Source of the DNA: Isoetes taiwanensis
Taxonomy: Eukaryota; Streptophyta; Lycopodiopsida; Isoetales; Isoetaceae
Reading direction: 5' to 3'
NCBI GenBank assembly: GCA_021234155.1
Contig: JAJEKV010000565.1
Span: 1 to 64,000 of the forward strand
Length of the DNA: 64,000 nucleotides
The number at the start of each line of letters is the position of its first letter. Position 1 is the stretch's first letter. Under the pieces are notes generated by a model, which did not search any database, was not told the origin of the DNA, and saw nothing but the letters and a program-made list of their open reading frames with translations. Below are positions 11,590-22,795 of this stretch, in pieces. The translations under genes and the position numbers were made by a program.

Positions 11590-12757
11590 TGCTAAATCAT
11601 TTTCATCTTGTTTTGCAGCGCCGAAGAGGAAGACGACCCCTTATAATTTCGGATCTATTCCTGGTAAGAAGCCAAAGGTAGATGACCCAGATGTGACACC
11701 ATATGATCTCACTTTAGATGATGAAGGGCCTATTCTTATAGCAATCACTGACCCTCCATGCCCTGAAGAGGAAATGGATGAGGGTGCCGAGTGGTTCATT
11801 GATCTCTCCAAGACAAATGGCAAGCTGGACTTAACACTTTTCTCCCGGAAAAAAGAAGCGGACAAGATGACCAAACAAGAGATCATAATCTCTTGTGAGG
11901 AAGAGGACGACACCAATCACAAATTGCTCTTGAAAATGACACATAAGCAGAAGAAGGATCTGGTCAGACTTACTCATTGTAGAGCTACTCCATATAAAGA
12001 TACTTATGAAAACAGATGTGAACAGTGAGACATGCTTTAAGTATGATTGGCCCAGTAATGTAGCAGTTACACCATATGCCATGGAGTTATAGCTGTGCAT
12101 AGAGGCATGCTCAATAAACCTACTCCAAATCACTACCTGCAGCAAGCTAGAGAATTAGCTGACTTGAAAGCTTCTAGGAGGGTCTTGAACTCGGGAAAGG
12201 ATGTTCAACCTGCAGTTGTCGAGGGCATAGAGGCTTCAGAGTTTGAGAATGAACAGAACAGGGTGGTGCAGCTAGAGGCCATGAACAAGCTGAATAAGTA
12301 CTCTAACCATTATCCATGTGGTTTTAAGACAACTTTTCAGCTCCATATGAAGAGCCTCATCCGTTCACCAAGCTCCATTTACATTAGTAGGCGATATAAT
12401 CCAGCACATGCTATGGAGATTGTTCAGAGTAACCCAGGCTAAATGCCTATGCCAGCAGATGTGTTACCTTGGGATTCGATCACGAACATGCCTGCTGTGT
12501 GGTCGAATGCTAAGGAGCTATTACAAAATGATGAGATTAAATTCGTCATTATTGACGAGCAGCATTTTGTTGAGGCAGAAAAGGCCCTCATCAGGCAGGC
12601 AGAACAAATAGGCCAAACAATGTTCTACAATCAGTATACATATAGGACGTGTCAATTCTTGGATGTCAATATCTCACCTGCAGATATGGCTGAGATTAGT
12701 GCTGTCTTAACCAAAATGGAGAAGAGATTCCTATACAAAAGTAATTTACTACAGTAA
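11590..12757 (+). pseudogene. Decayed unknown gene, part 5' of LINE insertion
   Basis: Three pieces follow each other: 11590-12028 (lysine-rich start APKRKTTPYNFGSIPGKKPK, then acidic DDEGPILIAITDPP), 12095-12442 (HYLQQARELADLKASRR, then FKTTFQLHMKSLIRSPS) and 12443-12757 (MPMPADVLPWDSITNMP, then FVIIDEQHFVEAEKALIRQA). A stop at 12,440-12,442 separates the last two, which otherwise share one frame. A short exon-like piece at about 12,981-13,026 (GWVKARADSIIDN) precedes the LINE boundary. Basic then acidic N-terminus could be a nuclear protein; no family recognised. Coding resumes beyond the LINE at about 15,640. Confidence 0.4.
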
Positions 12758-13035
12758 AATATTATGTTTCTAATATTACAAGCACGCCAGGCGTGCTTTT
12801 CAATCAATTCAATTCATGCCAGGCGTGCTTTCTGCACAACATAAAGCATGGCTGGCACTAATTGCATTGATTCAACAGCACGCCTAGCGTGAATTGCGCT
12901 AATTTAAAAGCAATTAATTCAATTCACGCCAGGCATATTTCTGGTCTAAGATACTGATCCTATTTTTTGTACTATTGTAGGATGGGTCAAAGCTAGAGCA
13001 GACTCTATCATAGACAATTATAGTAAGTAAAAGTA

Positions 13036-15497
13036 AGTGTATATTAACGTCCACGAGAGCCAAAACGGCTATGGGACAAAGTAATGTTTAATCATTTTAT
13101 TTGACGCTATCAAGTAACTCATGTAACCTGCCAACTTGTTTCAAATGGTCTATGTCATTGAAGAACTCCACTAAATTTGAACTATTCCATCTCAAGGCGA
13201 GAATTTTGCTTTCGAATCTTTGTCGTGCTTATGACATCTAAAACAGCGTGTTCTTCGATTCCACCTCATCCAATTTACAAATTTACAAAGTCTATCATTC
13301 TTCTCGACTTCATCCATCGTCCAACTTCTATCATAAGCCTGTGTGAGCTCATTCGAACTTGGCAATAGCATGAACAAGATATTTAGGCATATGGTGATAG
13401 ATATAATTGAGGACCAAGTGTCTTACGGGGGTTGAAGTCCGAAGTAATAGCTCACTTTTGCTTTTCACGTGTTACGCATTATCTAGCAATACTTGCCTCC
13501 CTTGATACTCGAACAACATCAATGAAATATCAACCGGGCGGTCCATCTCCCTAACATCCGCGATACCAGCTGGTTTTTATTAGCATCGTGCAATGTTTTT
13601 GAGGCTTGTCTGGCGGTAAATGAAAGTTTATGCTCTCCTTGAATATGTTTATCCTAGAAACCGAATTGTTCTTTCAAGCCGCCACAATTTCTAGAGAGAG
13701 TGAGCCGGGTTTCTATAAGCATTATCTCATAAGGAGTGCTTTTCTTTACCTAAAGAAGGTTTGAAGAAAGAGCTTTTGTATGCCTTCTAGTTCAGCCCAT
13801 TTTTTCCTTGGAATTGAAGCTCCTCAAATCTCGACCCATACAAGGCAAGCTGGCACAAAAAAGCATCAAAGAGTCGGCAAGCAACTTCGGGATTGAATAT
13901 TAGCATGCCTACATTTATTGATCATTGTATACAAGGCCTTTGTAGCAGCGGCAATGCGGTGATTAACACCCGGGCGACCAAAGGGGTGTGGCGAGGGCAC
14001 AAATCTCATATCCCAAATATTTGTAGGAGGCGGCATGCTCCACTAGCTCTCCATTGTAATGTATGTCGATATGTTTGCGTGTCCCAAATCCAAGAACCTT
14101 GGTTTTACTATGATTGGCCCGAATCAACCCATATTCAAGACAAAAGATTCAAGTGCAACAAGGCGTGCTTGAAGATCCCTTCGTTATGAGCGGATAGAAG
14201 GAGATCATCATCTTTGTAAAAGCATTATCAATTTGTGGTGCAACCGGGAAAGTTACACCCGGCATCAATCAAATATTGCTCTAAGCGATCAATATACATA
14301 CCAAAGAGTGTCGGTGGCGATTGGGCAATACATTTTAACACCGGTATAAGCTCACAATTGTGCGGATAATCCATTAAAGTGGCGACCCTTCCTTCCACAT
14401 GTTCATACAACCTTCCAATAGCAAACACCCAATCACTTGGAACTCCAATTTGGGTTAACTTATCAAGTAAATTCTGTCGGGGAATTGTATCAAATGCCTT
14501 AGCAAAATCCACAACACAGCAATACAATGGCTTCCCACATTGCTTTAGCTTCCTCCATCAATGCTCTAATAGTCAAAATATGATCAGTGGACTGCGCCCT
14601 AAAACCAGCCTGCCCGCGTGCTCTTTGCCCATTTTCTTCTGCCCATGACACTAGCCTCCTATCAAATATGAGACCAAAGAGCTTAGCCAAGATTGGACTT
14701 ACCATGATTGTGCGATAGTTGCTTGGTTCAAGCTTATCTCCAGCTTTATGGATCGGATGGATAAGGCTAGTTGTCCATGCCTTTGGGAAACCTTCTCTCA
14801 GTGCTTGATTAAACATGTCTGTGACTCTTGATACCAATTCATTGCCACCAGCCCGCAAAAGTTATGCTGTAAACCCATCTATATCAGCTGCTTTTCCTCT
14901 TGCTAGATCATGAATTCCAGCAAACACCTCATCTTCCATGATACAGATGCACTCTAGTTCCTTTTGTGGCAATTCCAATTTATCTGATCCTTTCAGATAA
15001 AGATAAGAAGCATATGCTTGCCAAACATCTGGATCTTCGAGTTGTAGCTTCTTTCTAGACGAAGAAAGTCTCTTCCAAAAGTGTTTTGTTTGAGCACATA
15101 ACTCATGAACCAAGTCCTCTTGCATTTTCTCAATATATGCACGCTTGTTTTGTGCTACTAAATGCTTGTAAGTTCTACAAGCAGGGGTCTTTGCGACTTT
15201 TCGTGCTTGCCTCAATTCATCATCATACCATGAGTTTTGTGGATGTGTAGATGCCCGCAATTTGTCATTTTTCATAGTGTAAACAGTTGAAGCACACTCT
15301 TTAATAATTTGGGTGAACATAGCTGCTCTTTCCTTAATTCCCATACAATCTACCAGTACTGCACTTTTCTGTTTAAAAAACTCCTTAAACAAATTGTTAC
15401 GTGCCGATATATATCGAAATTGAGGCAGCTTGAAGCACTTTGAAGTCTGAGGTTTACTAGCTTCCATTTTAAGACTCAAAATTATACAGGATGACAA
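13036..15497 (-). mobile_element. LINE (non-LTR retrotransposon), degraded reverse transcriptase
   Basis: Read on the minus strand, 14862-15497 is the region before RT (SWYDDELRQARKVAK, ending at RGKAADIDGFTA); 14499-14858 has SLIHPIHKAGDKLEPSNYRT and GQAGFRAQSTDHIL; 14228-14527 has VDFAKAFDTIPRQNL; then, with frame breaks, about 14,200-13,980 has SKTKVLGFGTRKH and AASYKYLGYEI. This is the order of motifs in plant and animal LINE RT domains (A-D region). The YADD box region is degraded. The 3' end is at about 13,036 with a short CTTA-type tail. Endonuclease sequence is missing, so it is 5'-truncated. It splits the decayed gene on the opposite strand. Confidence 0.8.
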
Positions 15498-15639
15498 GAG
15501 ACTGTAAGGAAATCGAAGAAAAAAGGTGGTGACGACAATGCAGATCCTTCTGATAGCACATCCAGCAAGTTAAGTCCAACAGACTTGTATAATATTGTCT
15601 CTTGTAAGGAGGCAGTATGGCTCAAATGGAATGAATTCT

Positions 15640-17010
15640 AGGACGCTTATGCACAAAAGAAGTGCCAGATACCCTGGGTAGGGTGCCTTCTGATGATGTA
15701 AGCATCTTTGACTTGAATATGACAAAGATGAGAAAGACTCGGGGGCTAGACGACACTGAGACCATTTGGATGTTAGACCAGTGACTGAAGAAGGTGGTCT
15801 TGTATAAGAAGAGTGCTTTCACTAAGGATAGGATGTCCTTCATTGAGTGATGCAGCCATGTGAAGGATGTACAAACAATGAAGTCAACTGTAGGAGCTGA
15901 GTTACAAAGGCTATCGGGTGATGTGGCATTATCTGAAATTGAATTACTGGACAAGTACAAAGTTATTAATGATGACATAAAAAAGTATGTATTTTGGTCA
16001 AAGGACTTCCTAAAGAATTGGAAGGCTAAGAATGCAAAACATAAAGAGACTCTGCCCCCTAAGGTACTGGCCGAGTTGAGAAGAAAAGTGGCCCTTGTGA
16101 AGAAGATTACTGGAGAAGAAGATAATGTCCAGTATTCAGTCTACATTGGGTACAAAGATCTCTTACTAGAATCAACTACTTGCCTCAGAAATATATCACT
16201 ATTTGTATTGGACAATAGAGGTGGGAGAGGAGACATGGAGATGGAAGGACTATAGCATCTTTTACCAGCTGTATAGAATTGACATCTGAGAGGTCCTTTT
16301 ACTTTGTCATCGTATGTCCTTCAGGTGACACACATCTATATGCACTATCCGCTGCTCATGATCTAGAGTGCCTGAAAGTTATTAGGGAGGGATGCCTGAT
16401 ACATGATGTTAAGGATAATGAGTTGCACATGTGATCTTCATTATGATATCTATGCTGTCAGATGATGAATATGATAATGCTAAGGCAAAGGTGACAATAG
16501 CAGTGCAAGGAAATGTTTTCTTCTAGATGATTCAGACTTAATAACAATATTCTTTCATACGGATTAGGAGCTGGATCATGAAGATGAGTCAAAAGAGGAT
16601 GAAGATCGGAACCCTCTCCTAAACGTTGAGATCAAGTACGAGCTACTAACTAAGGACAAGGGTAATGGTTTCCCCCCCGTCTATGACTGCTTACCTCGTT
16701 GAGTCTTTTGCTCTAATTAACACAACGTGCTCGGAGCTTCATGTTAGAGGCTATATTGCCTGAGAGGCTCTGATGGGTGTTAGAAGATGTCATTATTTTG
16801 TGAGTGATGAGCAGGCAAAAGACTTCTTGAACCATTCTCCCTGCACATACTTGCCAAATCTCCCAAAGGCTCTTTTGGAAACCTGAAGTCTTTAGCAATC
16901 AAAAGCCTCGTGGACTTGTTCAACTCAAAAATGGATGATGGTTCTGGTGAGGGAACTAATAATGCGCAGCCTGATAAGGAAAGTAGTGAGCAATTAGACC
17001 AGTTGTTGTT
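15640..17010 (+). pseudogene. Decayed unknown gene, part 3' of LINE insertion
   Basis: From about 15,650 one frame reads EVPDTLGRVPSDDVSIFDLN and KKVVLYKKSAFTKDRMSFIE, interrupted by TGA codons at two places where TGG would fit, and continues through 15860-16255 (VGAELQRLSGDVALSEIELL, then DIKKYVFWSKDFLKNWKAK). More pieces follow: about 16,275-16,430 (SERSFYFVIVCPSGDTHLYA), 16,770-16,885 (GVRRCHYFVSDEQAKDFLNH) and 16,888-17,010 (SLVDLFNSKMDDGSGEG). Stops are frequent. No domain recognised. The style and strand match the pieces at 11.6-12.8 kb, so I read it as the same gene split by the LINE. Confidence 0.4.
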
Positions 17011-17183
17011 TGTTTGTTTGTTCAATTCAATTGCATTTGAGTGTTTACTTCCATGCTATTTGTTATATTTGATGTGGTTGTATCCTTCATATCCAATGGT
17101 GTCTTGTGGTGCGAGAAGTAATTTGCTATGTTTAATTTCGTATATTCTGTTGATTTTAGATTTCATTGAGTAATTATGGCAGA

Positions 17184-17683
17184 ATATGTGGTGTTAGTTA
17201 TAGAGCCATAGACTTTAAAGGAACTTTATAGCTCTCTGGTGACGTTCGTGATAGAGCTATCGACTTGAAACAAGCTGAGATGGGCTCTTGCTAGAACAGG
17301 GCTCTAGAGTTCCTATTTCTACAGATTTGCAATATGCAGAAGACAATTAATGCCCTTCATAGGGTGATCCTACTAGGCAACCATAAAATGTCCTCTTGTT
17401 ATTTCACAACAGAACTTCAGAACCTTGCTATCTAGCATTAGTGACATATAAGCATTGCATTGCTACTTATTTGAGTTATAAAAATACTCCATATCTTTGA
17501 AGCTTTTTCGAAATGCAGGACCTGTAAAGGAAGGCAATCATGGGCTACTACTCAATACTTCTATTCCCATTCGGATATGAAGGCCATTTTGTATAAGACA
17601 TTGTTATTTATTATTAATCAAGAGTTAGAACTTATGCTATCTGCATATGCGAGACATCACAATGATACTCTTCTCCCTAAAGT
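17184..17683. other. No gene seen
   Basis: Roughly 500 bases without a credible frame or repeat, between the decayed gene and the LINE tail. Confidence 0.4.
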
Positions 17684-18185
17684 TTTTTTTTTTTTGAAGA
17701 ACTGTGTCATCAAAAGAATGGTAATGTTACAAAGCAAGTGAGGAGGAAGGAGAACTGCCCCAAAGAGACAGCAATACCTCGACACTCCACAACAAACTCA
17801 CAGAAGAACTGCAACTCTACTGCTGTACAAACCGACCATCATCATCTACAATACCCAAGAAGTCCCGCCAAATGGCAAACTTCCGCTCTACTAATCCGGG
17901 AACACCAGAAAGATTTGAAATAGCTTATACCTGAGTCGAGGAATCAGAGAGGCTGCAGGCTGCTGAATCCCCTGAAAGATCCACAACCGCCGCCGCTTCC
18001 AAATCAGCCACACCAACCAAGCCACGCACAGATGCAAGGCTTGCTGCCGCAAGAGCGGCCAAGCACCAGGATACACATGAAGCAGCAACTGCTGGCTAGT
18101 CAATCTCACCTGAAACAGGGGCCTGGCCAGGCAGCCTGCAAATGAGGGCATAAAACCAGACAATGCTCCACAGTCTCACGACTCT
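17684..18185 (-). mobile_element. L1-type LINE 3' fragment with poly(A)
   Basis: On the minus strand the sequence begins RETVEHCLVLCPHLQAAW (the zf-RVT type T-V-E-H-x(4)-C-P word), then, after a frame change, WLVWLIWKRRRLWIFQ, the Trp-rich end typical of plant L1 ORF2. It ends in a run of T on the plus strand (about 17,684-17,697), i.e. a poly(A) tail of the minus-strand copy. ACTCTTCT occurs just outside both ends (near 17,667 and 18,181), a possible target-site duplication. Strongly 5'-truncated. Confidence 0.7.
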
Positions 18186-18310
18186 TCTTGAGTGATTGTC
18201 TTCTCTTTCATCGATTCTCTCCTCTTCATAGTTGTGCCAAATCTAAAATGTAGCATTCTACCTATATGGAAATGTATTGAGACTACATGGCCTCCCATGC
18301 CAGAGAGACA

Positions 18311-18605
18311 TTGAGAACTTATGCCACCGCATATGCAATATATTTGAACTATGCGACCGCTCATGCCAAAGCAATTGAGAGTAGAAATTGTTTGTTGGGA
18401 AGACCTCCTCGAACATATGACTATAAAGAACTTATGCCACCGCATATGCAATATATTTGAACTACGCGACCTCTCATGCCAAAGCAATTGAGAGTAGAAA
18501 TTGTTTTGTTGGGAAGACCTCCTCGAACATATGACTCTTGCTGCTAGAGGAGTTGAGAGTAGAAATTGTTTTGTTGGGAAGACCTCCCGGAACATACGAC
18601 TCTTG
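18311..18605. repeat. ~118-bp tandem repeat, 2.5 copies
   Basis: Units starting at about 18,311 and 18,430 share TTATGCCACCGCATATGC, ATATATTTGAACTA, AAAGCAATTGAGAGTAG and GGGAAGACCTCCTCGAACA. A third partial copy (about 18,550-18,605) keeps only GTTGAGAGTAGAAATTG and GGGAAGACCTCCCGGAACA. Open frames through it are products of the repeat. Confidence 0.85.
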
Positions 18606-18920
18606 ATGGTGTTGTTTGGTTGGAATGCTAGAAATGCAAAATCTACCAAGAGAGTTACACATCGTATCAAAAGAAAGTAAAAACTCTAGGTGATAAATAA
18701 AATCGAAAACTCCACATCAAGTGAAATTTTCTTCCAAGTCAAACGTTGTAGTTTAACCTTTAAAATATACAATATAATAAAAGAGAACATTAGAACAGCT
18801 TTTAGTTATGAATCTATCCACAAGGTTTGAAATTTGAAAACATTCAATATAGGAATATATTTGAATAGAACAATAAAAAAAGGGGATTTCAGATCACATG
18901 TTTTCACTTGTACCAACATT

Positions 18921-19957
18921 TTATGTGGATTGATCACTGTGACTCAGCCATGAATCAACAATCCCTGCCATGCTGTTTTGATTCTCCTGTTCTACTTCGT
19001 CTGCATCAAATCTATGATTATGCTTAGAAATTTTGAGCTTGCAAATATCATCAGCTCTTAAATCTTCCAATTTGTCCCAGAAATCTGATTTGTTAGACAA
19101 AAGAGTTGCTAGATCGGAGTATCCTAGATCATCTAAAGAAGATCGAAGAATGGATCCCATGCTCAAATCCTGAAAATCAATCCCTGAAACTCTGTTTTTT
19201 GCACCTAAATTTCCATCAGAGAAAGAGCTGGGTAATGAATCTTCCATCTGGGCAGAAAATAGGCCAAAATTTGAAGAGGCGTTCATCGTTCGGCTAAAAC
19301 CACGTTTGATCTGCCATAAGATGGAGCAAGTAATCCCCAAACGACCCTGATGTACCAAAATATTGTAGCCCATGGGAAAGAAAGGGGGCAGGAATTCCGG
19401 TCAGATGCTGTACCATGGATCTAAAATTTGCACTATCCGCTTCAAGGACAGTTGTAGGCGGCTTTCTTGATGCTCTGGCTCTTTTTTTCCAATCTTTGGC
19501 GCCCCGCAACTTGGATTATTCAGAAACCGTCCATTGGACAATTCAGAAACTGAAGATGTAGCTGAAATTCTTGGCGAATCCACAAATTCTGGTCTGCATG
19601 ATCTGTTCAAGAGATTACCCCGGTCAAACAGAGGATCTTTATTATCCATAGCAACCGTATCTGCTCTATAATCCCTTTCACTTCTTGCACCAAAACTCTC
19701 GTTCACCTTATCTTTATAAGCAGATTTTTCATCTGCAGTATAATTTTGATCTGGCAATCTGCAACTTGTAACAGAATTTGGAAGCAATTTCGAAAAGATG
19801 AGGGCAAAGATGATGGTTCTGACGATTGTGAAGTTGCCACAGAAGAAAGCTCCATCTGTAACGCCTTTGTAAATGCCCTTGCTTCATGCTGCGAATTTTC
19901 AAGAATCCAACTATTTGCCTGCAAAAAGAATTTGTATCCCAAATTTCTTGCTTCCAT
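18921..19957 (-). CDS. VQ-motif protein gene, three apparent frameshifts
   Basis: VQ proteins are plant nuclear cofactors that bind WRKY transcription factors. The diagnostic motif is present at about 19,400-19,430 (minus): F-R-S-M-V-Q-H-L-T-G, preceded by KKRARASRKPPTTVLEAD, the usual basic and P-T-T lead-in. I start at the Met at 19,957 (MEARNLGYKFF); an in-frame Met also exists 11 codons upstream at 19,990. Reading to the stop at 18,921 gives about 345 residues and needs three frame changes: near 19,785 (run of T/A), 19,489-19,495 (run of seven) and about 19,290 (run of four). Each lies in a homopolymer, and the sequence on either side is well preserved, so assembly or read errors are as likely as a pseudogene. 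Intronless, as many VQ genes are. The C-terminal part (MNASSNFGLFS, ending WLSHSDQST) has no known domain. Confidence 0.75.
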
Positions 19958-20640
19958 GCCGTTGAAGCCATGTATCTTCCAAACAAACAAGGCGGCTTTA
20001 CAATTTATTCTCCAAGAACAACATTCTCATAACAAATCAAACATCTAAAACAAATGTTTATGACAGATCGGATTTTTGAAGCAGACACAACCCTGCAGAT
20101 CAAGATTCACTAAAATCTTGCATCCAACAACAAGCTTTAAACTTGGATCCACAAAAACAATCCCCTGATCAGAAAATCTGCAGCTCATGCGAAGAAAGAA
20201 TCAAGGAATATTAAAAAAGCCGTACAAAAAATTGACAGAGCAGAATCAATGCAAAATTCTGCTGCTATTACAAACTCCTTACAAACTCTGTCAAGAATCT
20301 TTTGTCTACGAATACATTGAACAGAGCGAAGGAAGCAGACCGAGCAGAGTAATTTTCAGATTCCAAGAAGATAAAAAAGCCTGCCAGCAACTTTATACCG
20401 AGAGGGAGCCCACCATGTGACTAAAATCTCTAAATCCGCAACAAAATTAGGCAATAGGGGCGGTGTTCCGGCCAAAATCTTCTAAAAGGAAGCGTTCAAA
20501 CCTCCACCGAAAGAAGATTGAAAGATGAAATCGGAAAAGGTCGCCATGGCCAGAGCTCGAAGCTCCTCTGTAGTTTCCATGTGGATCGGTGGGGCAGTGT
20601 GAACAAGGTAAATTATAGAACCTGTTTGGTGGTGCAGTGT

Positions 20641-20786
20641 GAACATGGACAATTCGGAACATGGACAATTCGGAACATGGTCCATTGGCTCAATTGTCCA
20701 TTGTCCATGTACGGTTGTTTACTGCCGTGTCCATTGCCTCCATGACGAATTGTCCATTGTCCATGTACGGTTGTTTACTGCCGTGT
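20641..20786. repeat. Short tandem repeats upstream of VQ gene
   Basis: GGACAATTCGGAACAT repeats from about 20,646 to 20,680 with a 17-bp period. A 40-bp unit containing GTCCATGTACGGTTGTTTAC occurs at 20,691-20,730 and 20,747-20,786. These lie about 0.7 kb upstream of the VQ start. Confidence 0.8.
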
Positions 20787-20799
20787 GGACGGGAACACG

Positions 20800-22380
20800 T
20801 TAGGTGAAAGGTGGCCTAACTAAAGAGAGGTTTGCAGGTGGGGGACCAAGTGTAAAGGTGACCTTATTAAGTTCTTTTTTCTCCTGAACGGTCTATTTCC
20901 GACAGCGCATTAATGACCCCGGAATGTGCGCCGGCGGCGTCTCGGCCGTCGTAAGACTATTACGAAACCTACGTGGCGTCCTACCATTGGGAGCTCATAT
21001 TTCTTATTTTTTAATTGGTTCAGGTTTTTCTTTGTTATTCTTTTGATAGGGAAGGGTGATCAAATTCTAGCAAATATTCCCAAAGGATGGGAGCATGGGT
21101 AAGCTTACAAACTTTGTAGCCTTCTTATTCGTATCTTGCATCCCATATGTTATTATATCTACCTTGTCATTGTTCTCTCCCTCTATCCCTGCCTCCACAC
21201 TCAAACCTGTCGTTCTTCGGGATACATCAGTCTTTTCATCCTTGAACCTATAATTCTATTCGGATTTGATTTGATGAGGTCAGAACGCTGAAGCTGCAAC
21301 TTCATCAACATTTGTCTGTTGCTCTATGTTGTAATAGCATGCAGCACGTCTCTGTGGTCCTCCATCGTACCCCACATGGTTACAAGGATATGTAAGTCCC
21401 ACATGATCATCTTTAGTATATGCTTGACTCAATCCTGTAACTGTGCAATGCATATGATGACCAGCCTTGTTATTGATTCTTCTGATTTGTACAAACCATT
21501 GTTTGTGAATTCCACATGAGGGTTGTCGTCCTCGAGAAGACATGTGGTTATCACAATCCTTATGATAATAACGGGCAAGGAATTAAATATTGGCTAGAGG
21601 TGAAAGGATGATTTCACATATGACCTTTAGTACTTGCATGTCTTAGCTATTTGATACTACTATAATATATTTCCCACAGTGAACGTGCACTTGCTTTCAC
21701 CATCAAAGGCAACTAATATCAATCAGGCAATGGGAACTGGTTCATAAATATGTACACTGACAAGCCTCTATATATAATATAAGTTGTTGGGACATCATGG
21801 TGAGGGGAAATGGTAAAAATTGATTAAGTCTCTTGTATATATATTCTCTTCAAAGATTGTATAATCCAATTTAATATTGTCTAAACATATGTCATATACT
21901 AGTTCTCACTCATTCCTGTCAAAATGGATGGTTCAATAATTCCATGTGTTTTTACAAATTTATGACTCATGTGATTCCTCGAGGTTTGGCCTTCAAATAT
22001 AGCACTTGCGAATATAGAAATGTAGATTAATCGAGTGCAAGAAAATGTATAATTCGTGCAAAATTGATATCCCAAATGTACGTAATATGTATCCAAAAGT
22101 CAAGATTCTTTGGCCTAAGAGCATATCTGAGTCCACTGGATGATGAATACCTGGAAGGCTGGAATATAAGAATTGGAACTAAAATTTATCGTCCATCGAC
22201 ACCAAATGTTCTTTAGTACCCATTTAAATTGATTAAAACAACTCCACTTCACAGTTTTTTGACGGAAAATTGCTATATATTGATCATCACTACTACAAAT
22301 GGATATGTGCCATTTATAACATATCACTATATATATGTTTACATTAGGCTCACATTTGCTTATACAATTTGCGATCCTGG
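20800..22380. other. Intergenic, no gene seen
   Basis: Scattered open frames on both strands (for example 21,280-21,543 minus) show no recognised motif. No tRNA or other RNA gene was recognised. Confidence 0.4.
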
Positions 22381-22409
22381 CCGTCAAAGGTCCAGATGGA
22401 CGGCCCAGA

Positions 22410-22610
22410 TTGCCTGGTAGAGATTGACATATTTGGGGCGATCTAGACCATCGGTGGAGATGAGATGGACGATCCAGATTGAATACTTGTAATTGACATA
22501 TTTGGATGCATCTAGACCGTCGGTTAAGCTGAGATAGAAGATCCTACAGTCAACATTGGTAGATCTGCCACGTGGCGCGATCTTTGCCATTGATCGAGAT
22601 CATGATCCTA
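22410..22610. repeat. Degenerate ~67-bp tandem repeat
   Basis: Two diverged units contain ATTGACATATTTGG followed by ATCTAGACC(A/G)TCGGT and GAGAT(G/A)GA.GATCC. A third, weaker half-unit lies near 22,560-22,610. Confidence 0.6.
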
Positions 22611-22635
22611 CGGTCCACGTTGCATGCTCGGACCT

Positions 22636-22738
22636 TAAGGGGGGGCTTTTAAAAGTTTTTATGTTGTTGAGGTAATTTGAACCCTGTTCATTGCCCCCTA
22701 AGCCCCCCATTCTAACCACTAAACCTGGCATCATTTCA
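22636..22738 (-). mobile_element. tRNA-derived SINE-like head
   Basis: On the minus strand, TTTAGTGGTTAGAATGGGG (about 22,712-22,733) resembles a pol III A box and GGGTTCAAATTACC (22,671-22,685) a B box, the order and type of a tRNA-related SINE promoter. The sequence between is not a foldable tRNA cloverleaf (G-rich run), so I do not call a tRNA gene. No clear 3' tail was fixed. Confidence 0.4.
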
Positions 22739-22795
22739 TTAAAAAAATGACGTTTCATGCATACTTAAGGGTATCTCGAACCTTGTTTCTAGAGT

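Larger units (their letters stand above)
8081..12935. repeat. Dispersed imperfect palindrome, CACGCC-N-GGCGTG type
   Basis: A short palindrome recurs at least 12 times: 8081 (ACACGCTAAGCGTGT), 9811, 9849, 9893 (ACACGCTGAGCGTGT), 9961, 11130, 11301, 11351, 11560, 12781 (AGCACGCCAGGCGTGCT, perfect arms), 12815, 12879 and 12925. Several copies differ by C-to-T changes (CATGCC for CACGCC). Copies sit in the non-coding gaps between coding pieces of the decayed gene at 10-13 kb and upstream of it. Confidence 0.7.

Noticed and set aside
22636-22738. tRNA gene on minus
   Set aside because: A and B boxes are present, but the sequence between does not form the D and anticodon stems; called SINE-like instead.
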